A DNA stretch of 64,000 bases, taken from Tipula vernalis (lineage: Eukaryota > Arthropoda > Insecta > Diptera > Tipulidae). A model generated the notes under the pieces. That model searched no databases and was not told the DNA's origin. It saw only the letters and a list, made by a program, of their open reading frames with translations. The stretch is from the NCBI GenBank assembly GCA_958295665.1, contig OY282559.1:273556047-273620046 (forward strand), written 5' to 3'. Numbering within the stretch: position 1 is the first letter of the stretch; every line of letters begins with the position of its first letter. Of this stretch, positions 45,831 to 57,074 are shown piece after piece. The translations under genes and the position numbers were made by a program.

Positions 45831-46489
45831 AGTATTTTATGATTTGTACAACTTCAAAATACTTTATCGAATAATTTGTGTAAGTGAATATTGTAATGAT
45901 AACTCAGTGTGAATTATAGTCTACCAATTTATTTATGAAATACCTAAAAAAGTGAATTTATTTATAATATATTTTACGTACCTAATATTGTTGTTATTAA
46001 ACAGATACAAACAAGTATTTTATGATTTTGTTTTACTTTGCATACTCAATTTCTACGACAGATTATGTAAATATATTTTGTTTCGTTATAGTTTTCATAA
46101 TACGCTAGTTATAATATATTAGTATTACCATATTTAACTATAATCGTTTTCTGGGATTTTTTCCCGGGCTAGAGATGTTTAAAATCTTAATCTATCCCGT
46201 TTTGTTCTTCTTCCTCTTTTAAAGCGACCCCGTTTTCTTTATATTTAATGTCAAATATCAAATATAAAATTTGATGATTAAAACAATTAGCGAATTAATA
46301 ACAACAAAGCGTAAAATTTCCTCGCTTCACAGTAGATACATACAAACTAGATAATCGCATAATCTACTGAGACTCATAGGTAATCACTAGGTAAAGTCAC
46401 TATGTATTACTTAAATTTTACTCTTTCGATTTAACACCTTATTTCCCGGTTAGATATAATGCCGTTAAGTATCTTATGTTAACTGATGA

Positions 46490-47310
46490 TTTATCCACAG
46501 GTTTTTGGACGATTTACAATAGGATGGATTCTGCAGATGCGCTGAATGTTTCTACCATGAAGCGGCTTCAAATTATAATTCTTTAAGCCGGCCATCAGAG
46601 TCAGGCATATTTCATTTCAACCAGTCGCTCTATCACAATATTCTACTTCATTCAGTGCCATCACCAACTTACGATTCGTCGACTGTTTTGAATATGGGCA
46701 CTACCACCCTTTGGCAAGTAATCGTGCCAGGTATTAAAACCACTGCTCAACAAACTTTATTCAGACGTGCTGTTATGACACCACCAAAGACGTGCCCTAG
46801 CTTTATCAGAAGGACGATCACCTCCGAGATCCTGGTGTCCATGTCCATCTGAAAAATGCTCGGGTATCTTTTAATCATGCTATTTCCAGAGACAAAGCAC
46901 GGGGGTTATCAATTTTTAAGCTTTCAGAACGGTTACGCAAGACTTATTGGTACCTTAAAGAGAATCGGAGTGTCAACCAAGCAGCCAGTGAATAGTGCCA
47001 TATATTCCGATATCATCTTGGGAAAATGAGTTACGAAAAACTGAGGGTTCGATTGGCCAGATATGATAGGCGAGATTGATTATTTCCCATTAGGACCACT
47101 CCCGACCAAAGCTGAAATTTGGACCACCATCCAACTAAATCGCTCTGGAACTGCTCGCGGTACAGGTGGGGTTTCAATCGAACTTTTTAAGTATCTACTA
47201 CATGAACATCTCAAAGCTTTTCATAGAGTGGTCGAAACTGCCTGGATATCAAATGAGGCCCAGTGGAATATCTATGAATTATGTAATCAACATACACGGA
47301 TCTAAGCAAG
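46490..47310 (+). pseudogene. Possible RT-finger remnant of a non-LTR element
   Basis: The frame 47063-47305 contains LPTKAEIWTTIQLNRSGTAR GTGGVSIELFKYLL, close in pattern to the RT fingers of LINEs (P-T-x-x-E-[IV]-x-x-[AT]-I ... G-K-A-x-G-x-D-x-[IV]-x-x-E-L-[LF]-K), with the Asp after GxG lost. Upstream, the reading RDKARGLSIFKLSERLRKTYWY may be the preceding linker. It is truncated by the element at 47322. Confidence 0.4.
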
Positions 47311-47321
47311 CTCGTAAAAAT

Positions 47322-48324
47322 ATATAGTTGAAGTTAGCCCGAACTCTTAATCCGAGAAGTGTGGTTCATTCCTTGGCGAAAGTGTACTTATCCAGGAAAA
47401 GTGTAGATTTTACAATAAGGAAGTTTCTGCAAATTTATGATAACACCATAATACTTTCATACAATTAAACCAAGTGTAGCGTTATGACGAAGTTTAAATT
47501 TGTACACGATCATTCCTAGAGATAAAGCCAGCTAGAGACGTTTATGGCCAGATAGGCTAGGATACTAGCTGATACATGTATGGATATCACCCTCAATGTG
47601 AAGTTCCCTCTTTGCCAGGAAAACAAAAAAATTAAATCAGGCAACACTAGAAAAATTATTGGGTTGTTTTTAAAAAAACAAATATAAAATAGTTTTACAA
47701 TTTACTCATAACTTTTTTAAAATATCACTCGCATATAATAAGTATGTAAGTGTACCTGAATAAAAAGGAATCTATACAAGCATCTAAACAATACATTTAG
47801 ATTGACCGATCTAAAAATCTCTCGGATGGAGGCTATAGGGTTTTGAGATGGCATACAAGCAGCTTATTCCTAACAAAGATTAGTCGAAATCGTTCCGTGG
47901 CCACTTGTCGAAAATTGAAAATGGGCTGGGAGTACACTAAGATTTTAACATTTTATTTCACGCGTTCGGCTGTATTGACCCAACTAAAAATCTTTCGAAT
48001 TGATGATAAAGGGTATTGAGCCTGTTGTTCTAACAGCCTACTCCTGACAAGAATTATTCGAAATCGTTCCGTTTGAACTTGTCGAAAATCGATAATAGGC
48101 TGGGAATACGTTAAGGTTTTGACATTTTATTTCACTCGTTCTGCTGTATTGACCGAACTAAAAATCTCTCGGATTTTGAGCCTGGTATTCTAATAGCTTA
48201 TTCCTATCAAGTGAAATTTGTTTTCGGGATGGTCCTACATTTTGTTCAACATCTACACTTTTCCGGATTGGTACTCTTTAATTAAGAAATGCACCAAATT
48301 AATTCGGGCTAACTTTACAGACTT
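47322..48324. mobile_element. 1003-bp inverted-repeat element with 8-bp target duplication
   Basis: GTAAAAAT lies on both sides (47314-47321, 48325-48332). The ends share GTTAGCCCGAA and, about 70 bp in, ATCCnGGAAAAGTGTAGAT in inverted orientation, giving imperfect terminal repeats of roughly 90 bp. The body has 2.3 units of a ~173-bp tandem repeat at about 47811-48225. An 8-bp duplication suggests a hAT-type derivative, though the terminal bases do not match the usual CAG start. Non-coding. Confidence 0.75.
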
Positions 48325-48339
48325 GTAAAAATTTTAAAA

Positions 48340-51300
48340 AAAGCCGCATTTAATATTAAACTCTTTGAACGGAAGCAATCAGAATTGACTGAATTGCTGT
48401 AAATGGTATCTAATGGTATGTAGAGCACTTATTATTTCCCATACTTTGTAAAATTTGATAAGGATAACACCTTCGATTAGAACCGAATAAATCTTTGTAT
48501 TGTAAAGTATAACTTTTTACTGATTTCCATAGGAATCCATAGTAAAAATGGTGTTTTTTAGCTTCAAGTTTTTCAATGAAAAAAGCAAAAATATTATAAA
48601 ATGTTTATATAAAAATTTTCTACATATCTTTAAGAACAATATACAACAAGGCCATATTGGTATTAATTAAATATTAATTGCAGAAATATTAAAATTAAAT
48701 TATTTCTAAAATATATTTTTCGAACTTTCATTTTGAAAAATACATCAAAGTTGGCTCTGACAAATTAAAATAATACTTGCTAAATTTATCTTTAGTTTTA
48801 CTAGTGTACGTAAGATGTCTAAAATGGTAAAAGAAAAATACGAAACAAAATTATTTAATCGCAAAATTATCACGCGTTCCTATATTTTGTGAATTTGTTT
48901 TGCTTTTCCTACAATTTTTTAACTTGAAATTTCCCCAGGTGGTAATTTTTAGTACGATTTTTCCAAATTTTTACGGCCATCACTGCCATCTATGTAATGT
49001 ATATTTACTTAATGACCAAACGAATCGTAGTAAGCTTTTATTTCAATTTGACCAGAATGCTGTTGTTATGAAATTTTTTTATATTTTGGTTTAAATAAAT
49101 CAATTATTACAAGAAAATGAAAACGATTTACTCAAACGACATTGATATATGTTGAAATTAAAACATTTATGAAAGTATTTCAGAAATCATAATTAAGAAT
49201 TTGTAACGTTCTCATTTGAAAATTTGTCTTAGGAAAAAAAGTGATTTCCCATATGTTTTGTGTGTTTTACTATGAAAAGTTTGGTTTTTTCCTCGTTTCT
49301 AATTCCCTTATAAAAGCTCAGATTTTTTGATTATGGCTCTATAAAATACAGGGTGCTCTGATACTATATACAACAAAAACAAAGTTTAAAAAATTGGAAA
49401 AGTTTAAGTATTTTACACAATAAGAAGTTGTTTATAGGTGCAAACCGCATTTTAAGCTTTACTTAATCTCTGCACTACAATGGCATCAAGTGTAGAGCAC
49501 AAAGTCTTAACTGAGCACAAAAACCACTTATCAGTAGAAGAACATCGTACCAAAGTTTTCAAGATTACAAAAAAAGTTTTGGTTTTTTCCTTTATAAAAA
49601 AGCATCTAGAAGAGGTTAAAGTTTTTATTTTATTACCGTTTCATTGTTGTTATTTTCGTTTGTTTCATAAATAAATAATAAAGCTTATATAATATAAAAA
49701 ATTAAAATCTGAATTTTGTTTAGCAAAATGCTTTTTAAGGAGTAAATTTTTAATTTTTTTCTTTTAACAAAAACAAAATACAAAGACGAGTTCGAATATT
49801 ATTTTCCATCAACACAAATTATTTTTTTTTCTTTTTAACTTTTTCTATTTCATTTATTTATTTCTAATTAATTAAATATTAAATTATTTTTTCATGACAC
49901 AAACAAAAAGTTTCTTTTTTTTTGTTTTTGTTTTGGATAACCTTAAAAATTATTTGTAGCAGATAAGCCAAATGAATGAATGAATTAAAAATGAGGGAAA
50001 AGTTGGTTGTATGATGAGCAATGATGATAAATATGGTTTACAGTTATAATGTATAAATGAAAATGCTTTATAGTAACAATAAATTTTAATTAAAATTATT
50101 TAAATTAATATTTTATTATTTCTAAATTGATATCAATCTTAATGAAACTTTCTTTGTAAAAGGTCATTGAATATCTCATGTGACGTTCGTACAGGATATG
50201 TTGTTAATTAGAAAGTTTTCCTTTTTGGTTTTGTTTATTCACACTTCCGTTTGTTGATTTTGAGTGATGGAAAAAGTTTTAAAAGTATATGATTTATGTG
50301 GTGCAAAAATTTTGTTATCGAACAACCCCACCCGGTCTTTTGTTTTAATTAAAGTTGACATTTTACATACGCATAATTATTTAAAGTAAATGTTTGGTAT
50401 TCATTTATGTCTAAATGTTTGTATTTAGGTCAATTAGAATGTATAAAAAAACCCCGACCTTAAATATGTCATCCAATATAAATGATTAATTATCAAACCT
50501 ATTAATCTTTGTATGTGTAATGTACGACTTTGTATAAAACAAATATTTCAATGCTTCCATGTCATACCACCCAAAAATGCCAAAATACAAACACATGTTA
50601 TCTTAAAGTGGATAAAACAAATATTCTTAGCAAAAATCGTATAAATATATGTAGGTCGATTGGGGTCCCCCCAAAATAAAAGATACACAACCAAAACCAA
50701 ATACAGCAAAATTTTATATAGGAAAAGAATTAACAAACACAATCTTTTACCATTGGATTAAAATGAACAACACGATAGAACCGAACACAATACAAACACA
50801 ATAAAAACCAAAAATAGCTCCAAGTGAAGACAAAATTAGGATTAAGTGATAGATTATAAGAACAGCAAAACTTGAGAAAACCAAACATCACGATGATACA
50901 GGACATTATTGTATTATACGAAAGGATTTTAATTTTATTCCTCGTTCGCTTAAATTGATAAAAGTGAAAGCTTTCTCTCCACCACACCGCTCGTTCCCCA
51001 TGTACACAGTACATAAAACAGAAATGTCATATTTCTTGTGCTTTTATTGACTGAATGATTTTAATCTTTTTTTTTTGTTTGTTAAAAAATTTATAAAAAA
51101 AAAAATAAAAGATTTTGTTAAGATTAGGCAAAAAGAAAAAAAGGGTTTTAGTTGTTTTGGTATAAAAATACGAGTAAGAAGCACACAGTAAAAAAAAACA
51201 TAAAACTTAAAAACCCCCATCTAATCTATATGGCATAATAAATAGAAATTATAAATTTTAAAGATTTCTCATGAAAAGCGGCGAAAACATTAATTTTACT

Positions 51301-51560
51301 GGTTAATATTTAATTTGGAGCTTTTTTTGCGTGGGCATAATTTAAAGCTTTCCAAGTTTTCATTAGCGACGATATTTTTTCGAGGAATTTTTTCTTTATT
51401 ACGGTTAAAAATTTAATAGCCGGTCTTAAGTATAAGACACAATTTTAACCCAAGAGCCATTAATTTTGGTTTTAGTGAATTTTTAATTAAGATGTGGCGT
51501 ACTAGTTTCGGAGAATATTTTAATTGGCGGCTTGTGCATTTTAAATTGGTTATTGTGGTG
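48340..51560. other. AT-rich intergenic sequence
   Basis: Open frames at 48900-49094, 49480-49674 and 50548-51014 have no recognisable features. Several poly(T)/poly(A) runs. Confidence 0.5.
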
Positions 51561-51779
51561 AGGTAAAGATGTTTTTTCAAGTTTATAACCGTTATTATGT
51601 TAAAAAATTGGATGGAAAATTAATTTTACTTTTATTTATATTACTTGCGGAGTGCAGTACACATTTAACTTCTGAAGGGTCTGTTTTCATTTTGCTAAGA
51701 AGGAGAAAAGGCTACGAGAAAATTTACCACGGTGAGGTAAAAATCAATTATTTTCAGTCGAATATAACCGTGTGTGTTA

Positions 51780-52079
51780 GTTGCTCGGTCTCTAACAGGC
51801 TCGTTTTAAACGCAAATAAATCTCAGTCGATAATAATTTATAAAAAACCGTTAGACACTACGTTCTCTAAATATTCAAATACTGTTAGGGATTTAGGCTT
51901 AGTTATTAATAAAACTCCTACTTGGGGTGATCATTTAGTAAGTATTAGTAAGAGGGTCTGTGCCACGCTTAGTTGTTTGTATAAAGTAGTAGGATTTTCT
52001 GATAGTCAGTTTAGGAAAAAATGGTTTTTGTTTTATCTTCTTCCTCATTTTATTTACGGTGACATAGTTCTACCATCCG
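51780..52079 (+). pseudogene. Non-LTR RT thumb fragment
   Basis: The frame 51569-52126 carries VSNRLVLNANKSQSIIIYKK, VRDLGLVINKTPTWGDHLVS and LLPHFIYGDIVL. This matches the region after the FADD block of insect jockey/CR1-type RTs (N-x-x-K-[ST]-[QK] ... LG[LV]x[IL]D ... LxLPHxxYG). The frame changes character at about 52080, where a minus-strand LTR-element gag begins, so the ORF is a fusion of unrelated scraps. Confidence 0.75.
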
Positions 52080-52275
52080 CACGGCGCATCATAGCCGCAT
52101 CCGTTGCTTCCTTTTCAAACTCATGATGATCCGTGTCTAACCCTTCTTTCGCAATGACGTCACGTAGTCGCGCGTGTAAAGCTGCTTCACTACCATCAGG
52201 TGCCAAACCTCGATTCTCAAGTTCCTCCTAATTCGGAAAGAATCATTTTCTTTGTTTTATTATTCATAATCCCAC
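52080..52275 (-). pseudogene. Start of an LTR-retrotransposon gag with SAP-like domain, plus primer site
   Basis: On the minus strand just after the LTR comes TGGTGACAGGGGTGGG, which resembles the complement of a tRNA-Leu 3' end used as a primer site by several gypsy-type elements. Then comes a gag start whose reading EELENRGLAPDGSEAALHAR continues with LRDVIAKEGLD. That is the helix-turn-helix pattern of a SAP-type domain sometimes found at gag N-termini. A 1-base shift sits near 52235, and the gag is cut off at about 52080. Confidence 0.65.
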
Positions 52276-52728
52276 CCCTGTCACCAATTATTTCGTTTTA
52301 GCCTTGTCAATCAAGGTTCTTATCACTGCATTTTGAATAAAACAAAACGCTTCGGTTTAACACAAATGAATTTATTTATTTAACACCAAAAATTAATTCA
52401 ACACAATTATCACTTTATATAAATTTTCGCACAATTTTACTATTCACTTTTACTTTTTATATCTCACTAATTCACTTTTTAATTTACTTTTTAATCCTTT
52501 TTTTAATTTTCACTCTATCGCTTACCAAATACTAATAAATCTTTTTCCAATGCGTTCGCCTTTTTGTGTACACAAACCAAACTTCTAGGAACTTAATGAC
52601 TTTTCTAGTAAGAATAGTTTAGAAACAATTAGAACAGTTTTATCAAGGAAAATTCCATTTTAGTAGAGTAAAACTTTGAGCTATTAATTTAACTTATTCT
52701 ATTATACCCTAGGTGTCACCGTAACGAT
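52276..52728 (-). mobile_element. LTR of an LTR retrotransposon (5' LTR of the gag fragment)
   Basis: It is homologous to the solo LTR at 62052-62405: both share CTTGTCAATCAAGGTTC, CACTGxATTTTGAATAAAAC, GAACAGTTTTATCA and GGAAAATTCCATTTTAGTA in the same order and orientation. This copy is about 100 bp longer, and its terminal bases are eroded (CGTTACGGTGACACC at the AT-repeat side). Confidence 0.75.
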
Positions 52729-53249
<521 letters not shown>

Positions 53250-53254
53250 CAAGT

Positions 53255-53470
53255 AGCACAATGAAACTGCGGTTTCAGCAAAACCATTGAAATCGTATTA
53301 TTCAAGTTTTGTTGAAATCGGTTTTTAAAAAACAGTTCCTAAACCGTTTACATTTTGAAAATAAAAAACGATTTTAAATAGTTTTCAAAAATCAATCACA
53401 AAACAGCTACGATTTTTCGAAATGGTTTCAAAGTGGATTTTCTACAACTTTAAAGAAAAGATTTATTGAA
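53255..53470. promoter_or_regulatory. Left subterminal repeat region of the CACTA-like element
   Basis: Motifs include ggtttcagcaaaaccattga, gttgaaatcggtttttaa, aaaccgttt, aaacgattttaaatagtttt and cgaaatggtttcaaa, in both orientations. In CACTA elements such motifs bind the element's accessory protein; here that is inference. Confidence 0.55.
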
Positions 53471-54112
53471 CCAAAATAGTTTCTACCGAACGGTGACAGA
53501 ATGTTATTTTATTAGATTTGTTTGAAACCATAAAATTCTTTCAGAAATTATGTTTACCGTACACAAACCGATATCTACCAATCGGTGCGGTTTTTTGATA
53601 CTATGGTAAATAATAATTGTACATATTATGTATTTTTATACTAACCAAAAATCCATACTTCATTAAATTATATATGTATATCGCTAAATTATATTAATTC
53701 GTTCAGTATAGTGACCATACTGAAAATTTAAAAAATTAAAACAATTCATGTTATTTATTAAACTATGTATAGACAGATCCTACATTTCAATTTTGTAAAT
53801 TATATAAGTATGCATAATTGTTTGTATGAAATTTGTATGAAATGTAATTGGTAAGTTTGTAGATTTTTCCCTAAACAGATAATTTATTGTAGTAGCCAAA
53901 ATAATGATCGTATCTTGTATATGATTTTAAATTTTACTTTCGAAAGTACCAAGAAATTAAACGAATTAGCCTGTGTCCGAATGAAACATCAAATTATACG
54001 AATTATGACCAACAGCTTTACGACATAGCCTATGCCGCTACATGCATTATTTAACGTTAAACAAAATTTTATTAAAAAAAAACACAACTCTTTAATAAGT
54101 TTTATTTATTAT

Positions 54113-54139
54113 TCTCTCTCTCTCTCTCTCTCTCTCTCT
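54113..54139. repeat. (CT)n microsatellite
   Basis: Thirteen CT units between tttattatt and tactgacgg, within the 5' region of the transposon. Confidence 0.95.
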
Positions 54140-54956
54140 TACTGACGGTAAGTAATAAAACAAAAAAGGAATAAGGTTGAGATTTTTGTTATGTGCTCTT
54201 TGTTCCACACAATTATAAAACAAAACCAAAAAAGAAAAGATGAAATCAATTTACATGTGCGTTGTCAATAGAAAAGTCCATGAAAATTGTGATCATCGGC
54301 ACAAATAATGTTATATCAACGAATATTATTTAGATTACCAGCTTAAAAACGAATTCTATGTTAGGTAGTGTAAAAGTGGTATTGTGCATTGAATTGAAAG
54401 TGATTTTGTGTAAAAAAAAAACTGATAAATTAATAATTATAAAAACACGATTTTTAATTGATTATTGTACGTGTATTGTTAAAATTGCTGTGCTACATTT
54501 AAACCATTTTTATAAATAATTACTCAGTGCTTGGTAAGTGAAATTTTTAATATCATTGGAACATAAGTGAAATTACGTTGAATAAACTATTTTACTTAAC
54601 CTAACTTTAACCTAACTTTCTCACAACGATGTCTGTGTACCCCATTTCATCAAATGACTGTGTTATAATTACCAGTTATCATTAGAATTTTACAAAATAT
54701 GAGAAAATGTTTATTAATTCGTTTATTATTAGATTTGGTAAAAAAATATTCAATTTGATTACCAATTTTAGATTAATGGTAAAAGGTAATTATTAAATTT
54801 GTTGTTCGGTGAAATGGAGCGCTGGTACATGTTATATCTAAATTATGTATTTTATTTCTATGCTTAGATTAATAAAGTTGCCGTAATTAAAAAGTAGTTA
54901 AATCGTTCAAAAAATATTAAATAAAGTGCTTCTTTTAGACTATCTAAGTTTATAAA

Positions 54957-57002
54957 ATGTCTAACCGGCTAATTTATAAACACGTGAACCCTCGAACTTA
55001 TAAACGAAGAGTTCGCGCCATTTTTAATCAATATTTGAAAAATGATGATGGACCTACCGAATCCGTTCTTAATGGTTTTTGTGAAACACCTGTATCCGTC
55101 GAAAATATAAATTCCAATGAAATAAATGTTAGCACTGCACATAACGAATTATTAATACAACCGGGTAGTTCTTTTGTATCGAATAATCGACTTCCATCGA
55201 ATGACAATAGTGTTTCATATTTCGGTAGTGATGTGCTGGAAACTTGTATTGAAAAGGACCAGGCTAATGATCTTAATACGCTGGTATTTTCTTTGACAGA
55301 AAACTTACAGCAATGGGCCATCGAATATAAAATATCACATTGTGCTCTCAACGATTTACTAAAATTATTAAAATATAATGGACATCCAGACCTTCCACTT
55401 GATTCTCGCACTATCCTCAAAACTTGTAAGGTTATCGGGTCAATTCGAACTGTCGAGCCTGGTTACTACTGGCATTTCGGAATAGCAAAAAATCTAACAA
55501 CTTTATATTCTTCTGAATGGCCTCAAGAGCTGAACATTTTCTTCAGTATAGATGGCCTTCCTATTAGTAAGAGCTCTAAAAGTCAATTTTGGCCCATTTT
55601 AGGTCTTGTCCCTTGTGTAAGCAAAACACCATTTGTTATTGGCGTCTTTAATGGTAATTCAAAGCCTAAGGATTGTAATTTATATTTAAAAGATTTTGTA
55701 ACAGAATTAAATGGGCTATTACAAACAGGTATATTAGTAAATGGTATGAATTATCAAATTAAAATTGCTGCTTTTGTATGTGATGTACCGGCGAAAGCCT
55801 ACATCACATTTACCAAAGGTCACAATGCTTATTTCGGTTGCGAATATTGCGAAGTCGAAGGTGATTATTGCCATCAGAATCACCGTATGGGATATCCAAC
55901 TCGATCCGCCCAGTTAAGAACCGATTTTTCATTTAGAAATCGAAATCAAGAAGAACATCATACTGGTGTATCTCCTTTAGAGAAATTACCAATTAATATG
56001 ATAAGATGTTTTCCGCAAGACTACATGCATGGAATTTGTCTGGGAGCCGTGAAAAAAACTATTTCAAGCTGGTTTAAGGATCGGTTTAATTTTAAAGCTA
56101 GGTTACCTGCTGCTCAATTAAGTTTGATATCTAAACGATTGTTAGAATACAAAACTACACAACCAAGTGAATTCAATCGAAAATTTAGGCCATTAGAGGA
56201 TATTTCTTATTGGAAAGCAACCGAATTTCGCAGTTTTTTATTATATGCAGTACCATTTGCCCTCCATGGGATTGTTAATGCAGCGGTGTATGAACATATG
56301 GTTTCCTTTCATTGCGCTACAATTTTACTTCTAAATGAAAAATATTCAAAAAATTGGACTATAGCTAAACTTCTTCTCGAGTTTTTTGTGGAGCAGTATT
56401 CGGTAATTTATGGTGTCGACTCTATCTCCCACAATATTCATAATTTGATACACTTATACGATGACGTAGTCCGCTTTGGTCCACTTGACAACTTTAGTGC
56501 TTTCAGTTTTGAAAGTAAACTTGGAGTTCTTAAAAGTTTGTTAAGATCTGGCTTCAAGCCACTAGAACAGTTGGCCAAACGTATTTCCGAACAAATCGAA
56601 GTTCCCAAAAAAGACGAGTTAGGTGTCAATGCAAGTAACAGCTTATTGAAGAAACCAATTCTTAATACTGATAATTATAAAGAAATAGTTCTAAACGATT
56701 TTGTGTTAAACAATTCATTTGCTAATAAGTGGTTTTTGTCTACCGAAAAAGACATAGTTGCTATGGAATATGCTACTACAAATGCTAGCAACGAAATACA
56801 AATATTCGGCCAAAAATTGAAAAATAAAAATGATTTTTACGAAAAACCTCTAAAATCGTCTCATCTTGATATTTATAAATCTAATTTAGAGTTTGATTCG
56901 TCGGATTGTTGGTTAGTTAAAAGTGTTCAATGTAAAATGTTTTCAATGAAATTACATAATGAAACATACGTATTTTGCCCTCTTATTCATTCCAACAACT
57001 AA
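54957..57002 (+). CDS. tnp2/CACTA-type transposase, 681 residues
   Basis: It would bind the element ends and catalyse cut-and-paste transposition. The frame is open from ATG 54957 (a polypyrimidine-AG stands just upstream, so a non-coding 5' exon is possible) to TAA at 57002. Residues 1-100 are variable. The core then shows candidate DDE residues of the CMC superfamily: D199 in FFSIDGLPISKSS, D276 in FVCDVPAKA and E519 in FSFESKLG. Between the second Asp and the Glu lie the family's C-x2-C (C295, C298 in GCEYCEVEG) and [CD]-x2-H (D355-H358 in DYMHGICLGAVKK) motifs. HNIHNLIHLYDD (residues 492-503) is also characteristic. Catalytic assignments come from family knowledge. No stops or frameshifts; it looks recently active or selected. 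Confidence 0.88.
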   Translation: MSNRLIYKHVNPRTYKRRVRAIFNQYLKNDDGPTESVLNGFCETPVSVENINSNEINVSTAHNELLIQPGSSFVSNNRLPSNDNSVSYFGSDVLETCIEKDQANDLNTLVFSLTENLQQWAIEYKISHCALNDLLKLLKYNGHPDLPLDSRTILKTCKVIGSIRTVEPGYYWHFGIAKNLTTLYSSEWPQELNIFFSIDGLPISKSSKSQFWPILGLVPCVSKTPFVIGVFNGNSKPKDCNLYLKDFVTELNGLLQTGILVNGMNYQIKIAAFVCDVPAKAYITFTKGHNAYFGCEYCEVEGDYCHQNHRMGYPTRSAQLRTDFSFRNRNQEEHHTGVSPLEKLPINMIRCFPQDYMHGICLGAVKKTISSWFKDRFNFKARLPAAQLSLISKRLLEYKTTQPSEFNRKFRPLEDISYWKATEFRSFLLYAVPFALHGIVNAAVYEHMVSFHCATILLLNEKYSKNWTIAKLLLEFFVEQYSVIYGVDSISHNIHNLIHLYDDVVRFGPLDNFSAFSFESKLGVLKSLLRSGFKPLEQLAKRISEQIEVPKKDELGVNASNSLLKKPILNTDNYKEIVLNDFVLNNSFANKWFLSTEKDIVAMEYATTNASNEIQIFGQKLKNKNDFYEKPLKSSHLDIYKSNLEFDSSDCWLVKSVQCKMFSMKLHNETYVFCPLIHSNN

Positions 57003-57074
57003 ACTTTACTTAATATTAATTTGACTATCGTAGTTTAATCTTTATTTCTTATATACACCTATAAAATATTAAAA

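Larger units (their letters stand above)
42404..45832. mobile_element. Second fold-back structure with satellite arms (FB-like), about 3.4 kb
   Basis: The same ~124-bp satellite forms a direct array at 42404-44345 and an inverted array at about 45395-45830, separated by a 1.05-kb unique centre that contains an exon-like frame. This repeats the plan of the 26.3-28.6 kb structure with an unrelated satellite. The left array is interrupted by the 611-bp LTR-like mini-element. Outer limits are the first and last satellite matches. Confidence 0.65.

Noticed and set aside
54594..54620. CCTAA-like repeats (telomere-type complement)
   Set aside because: Two or three irregular units only.
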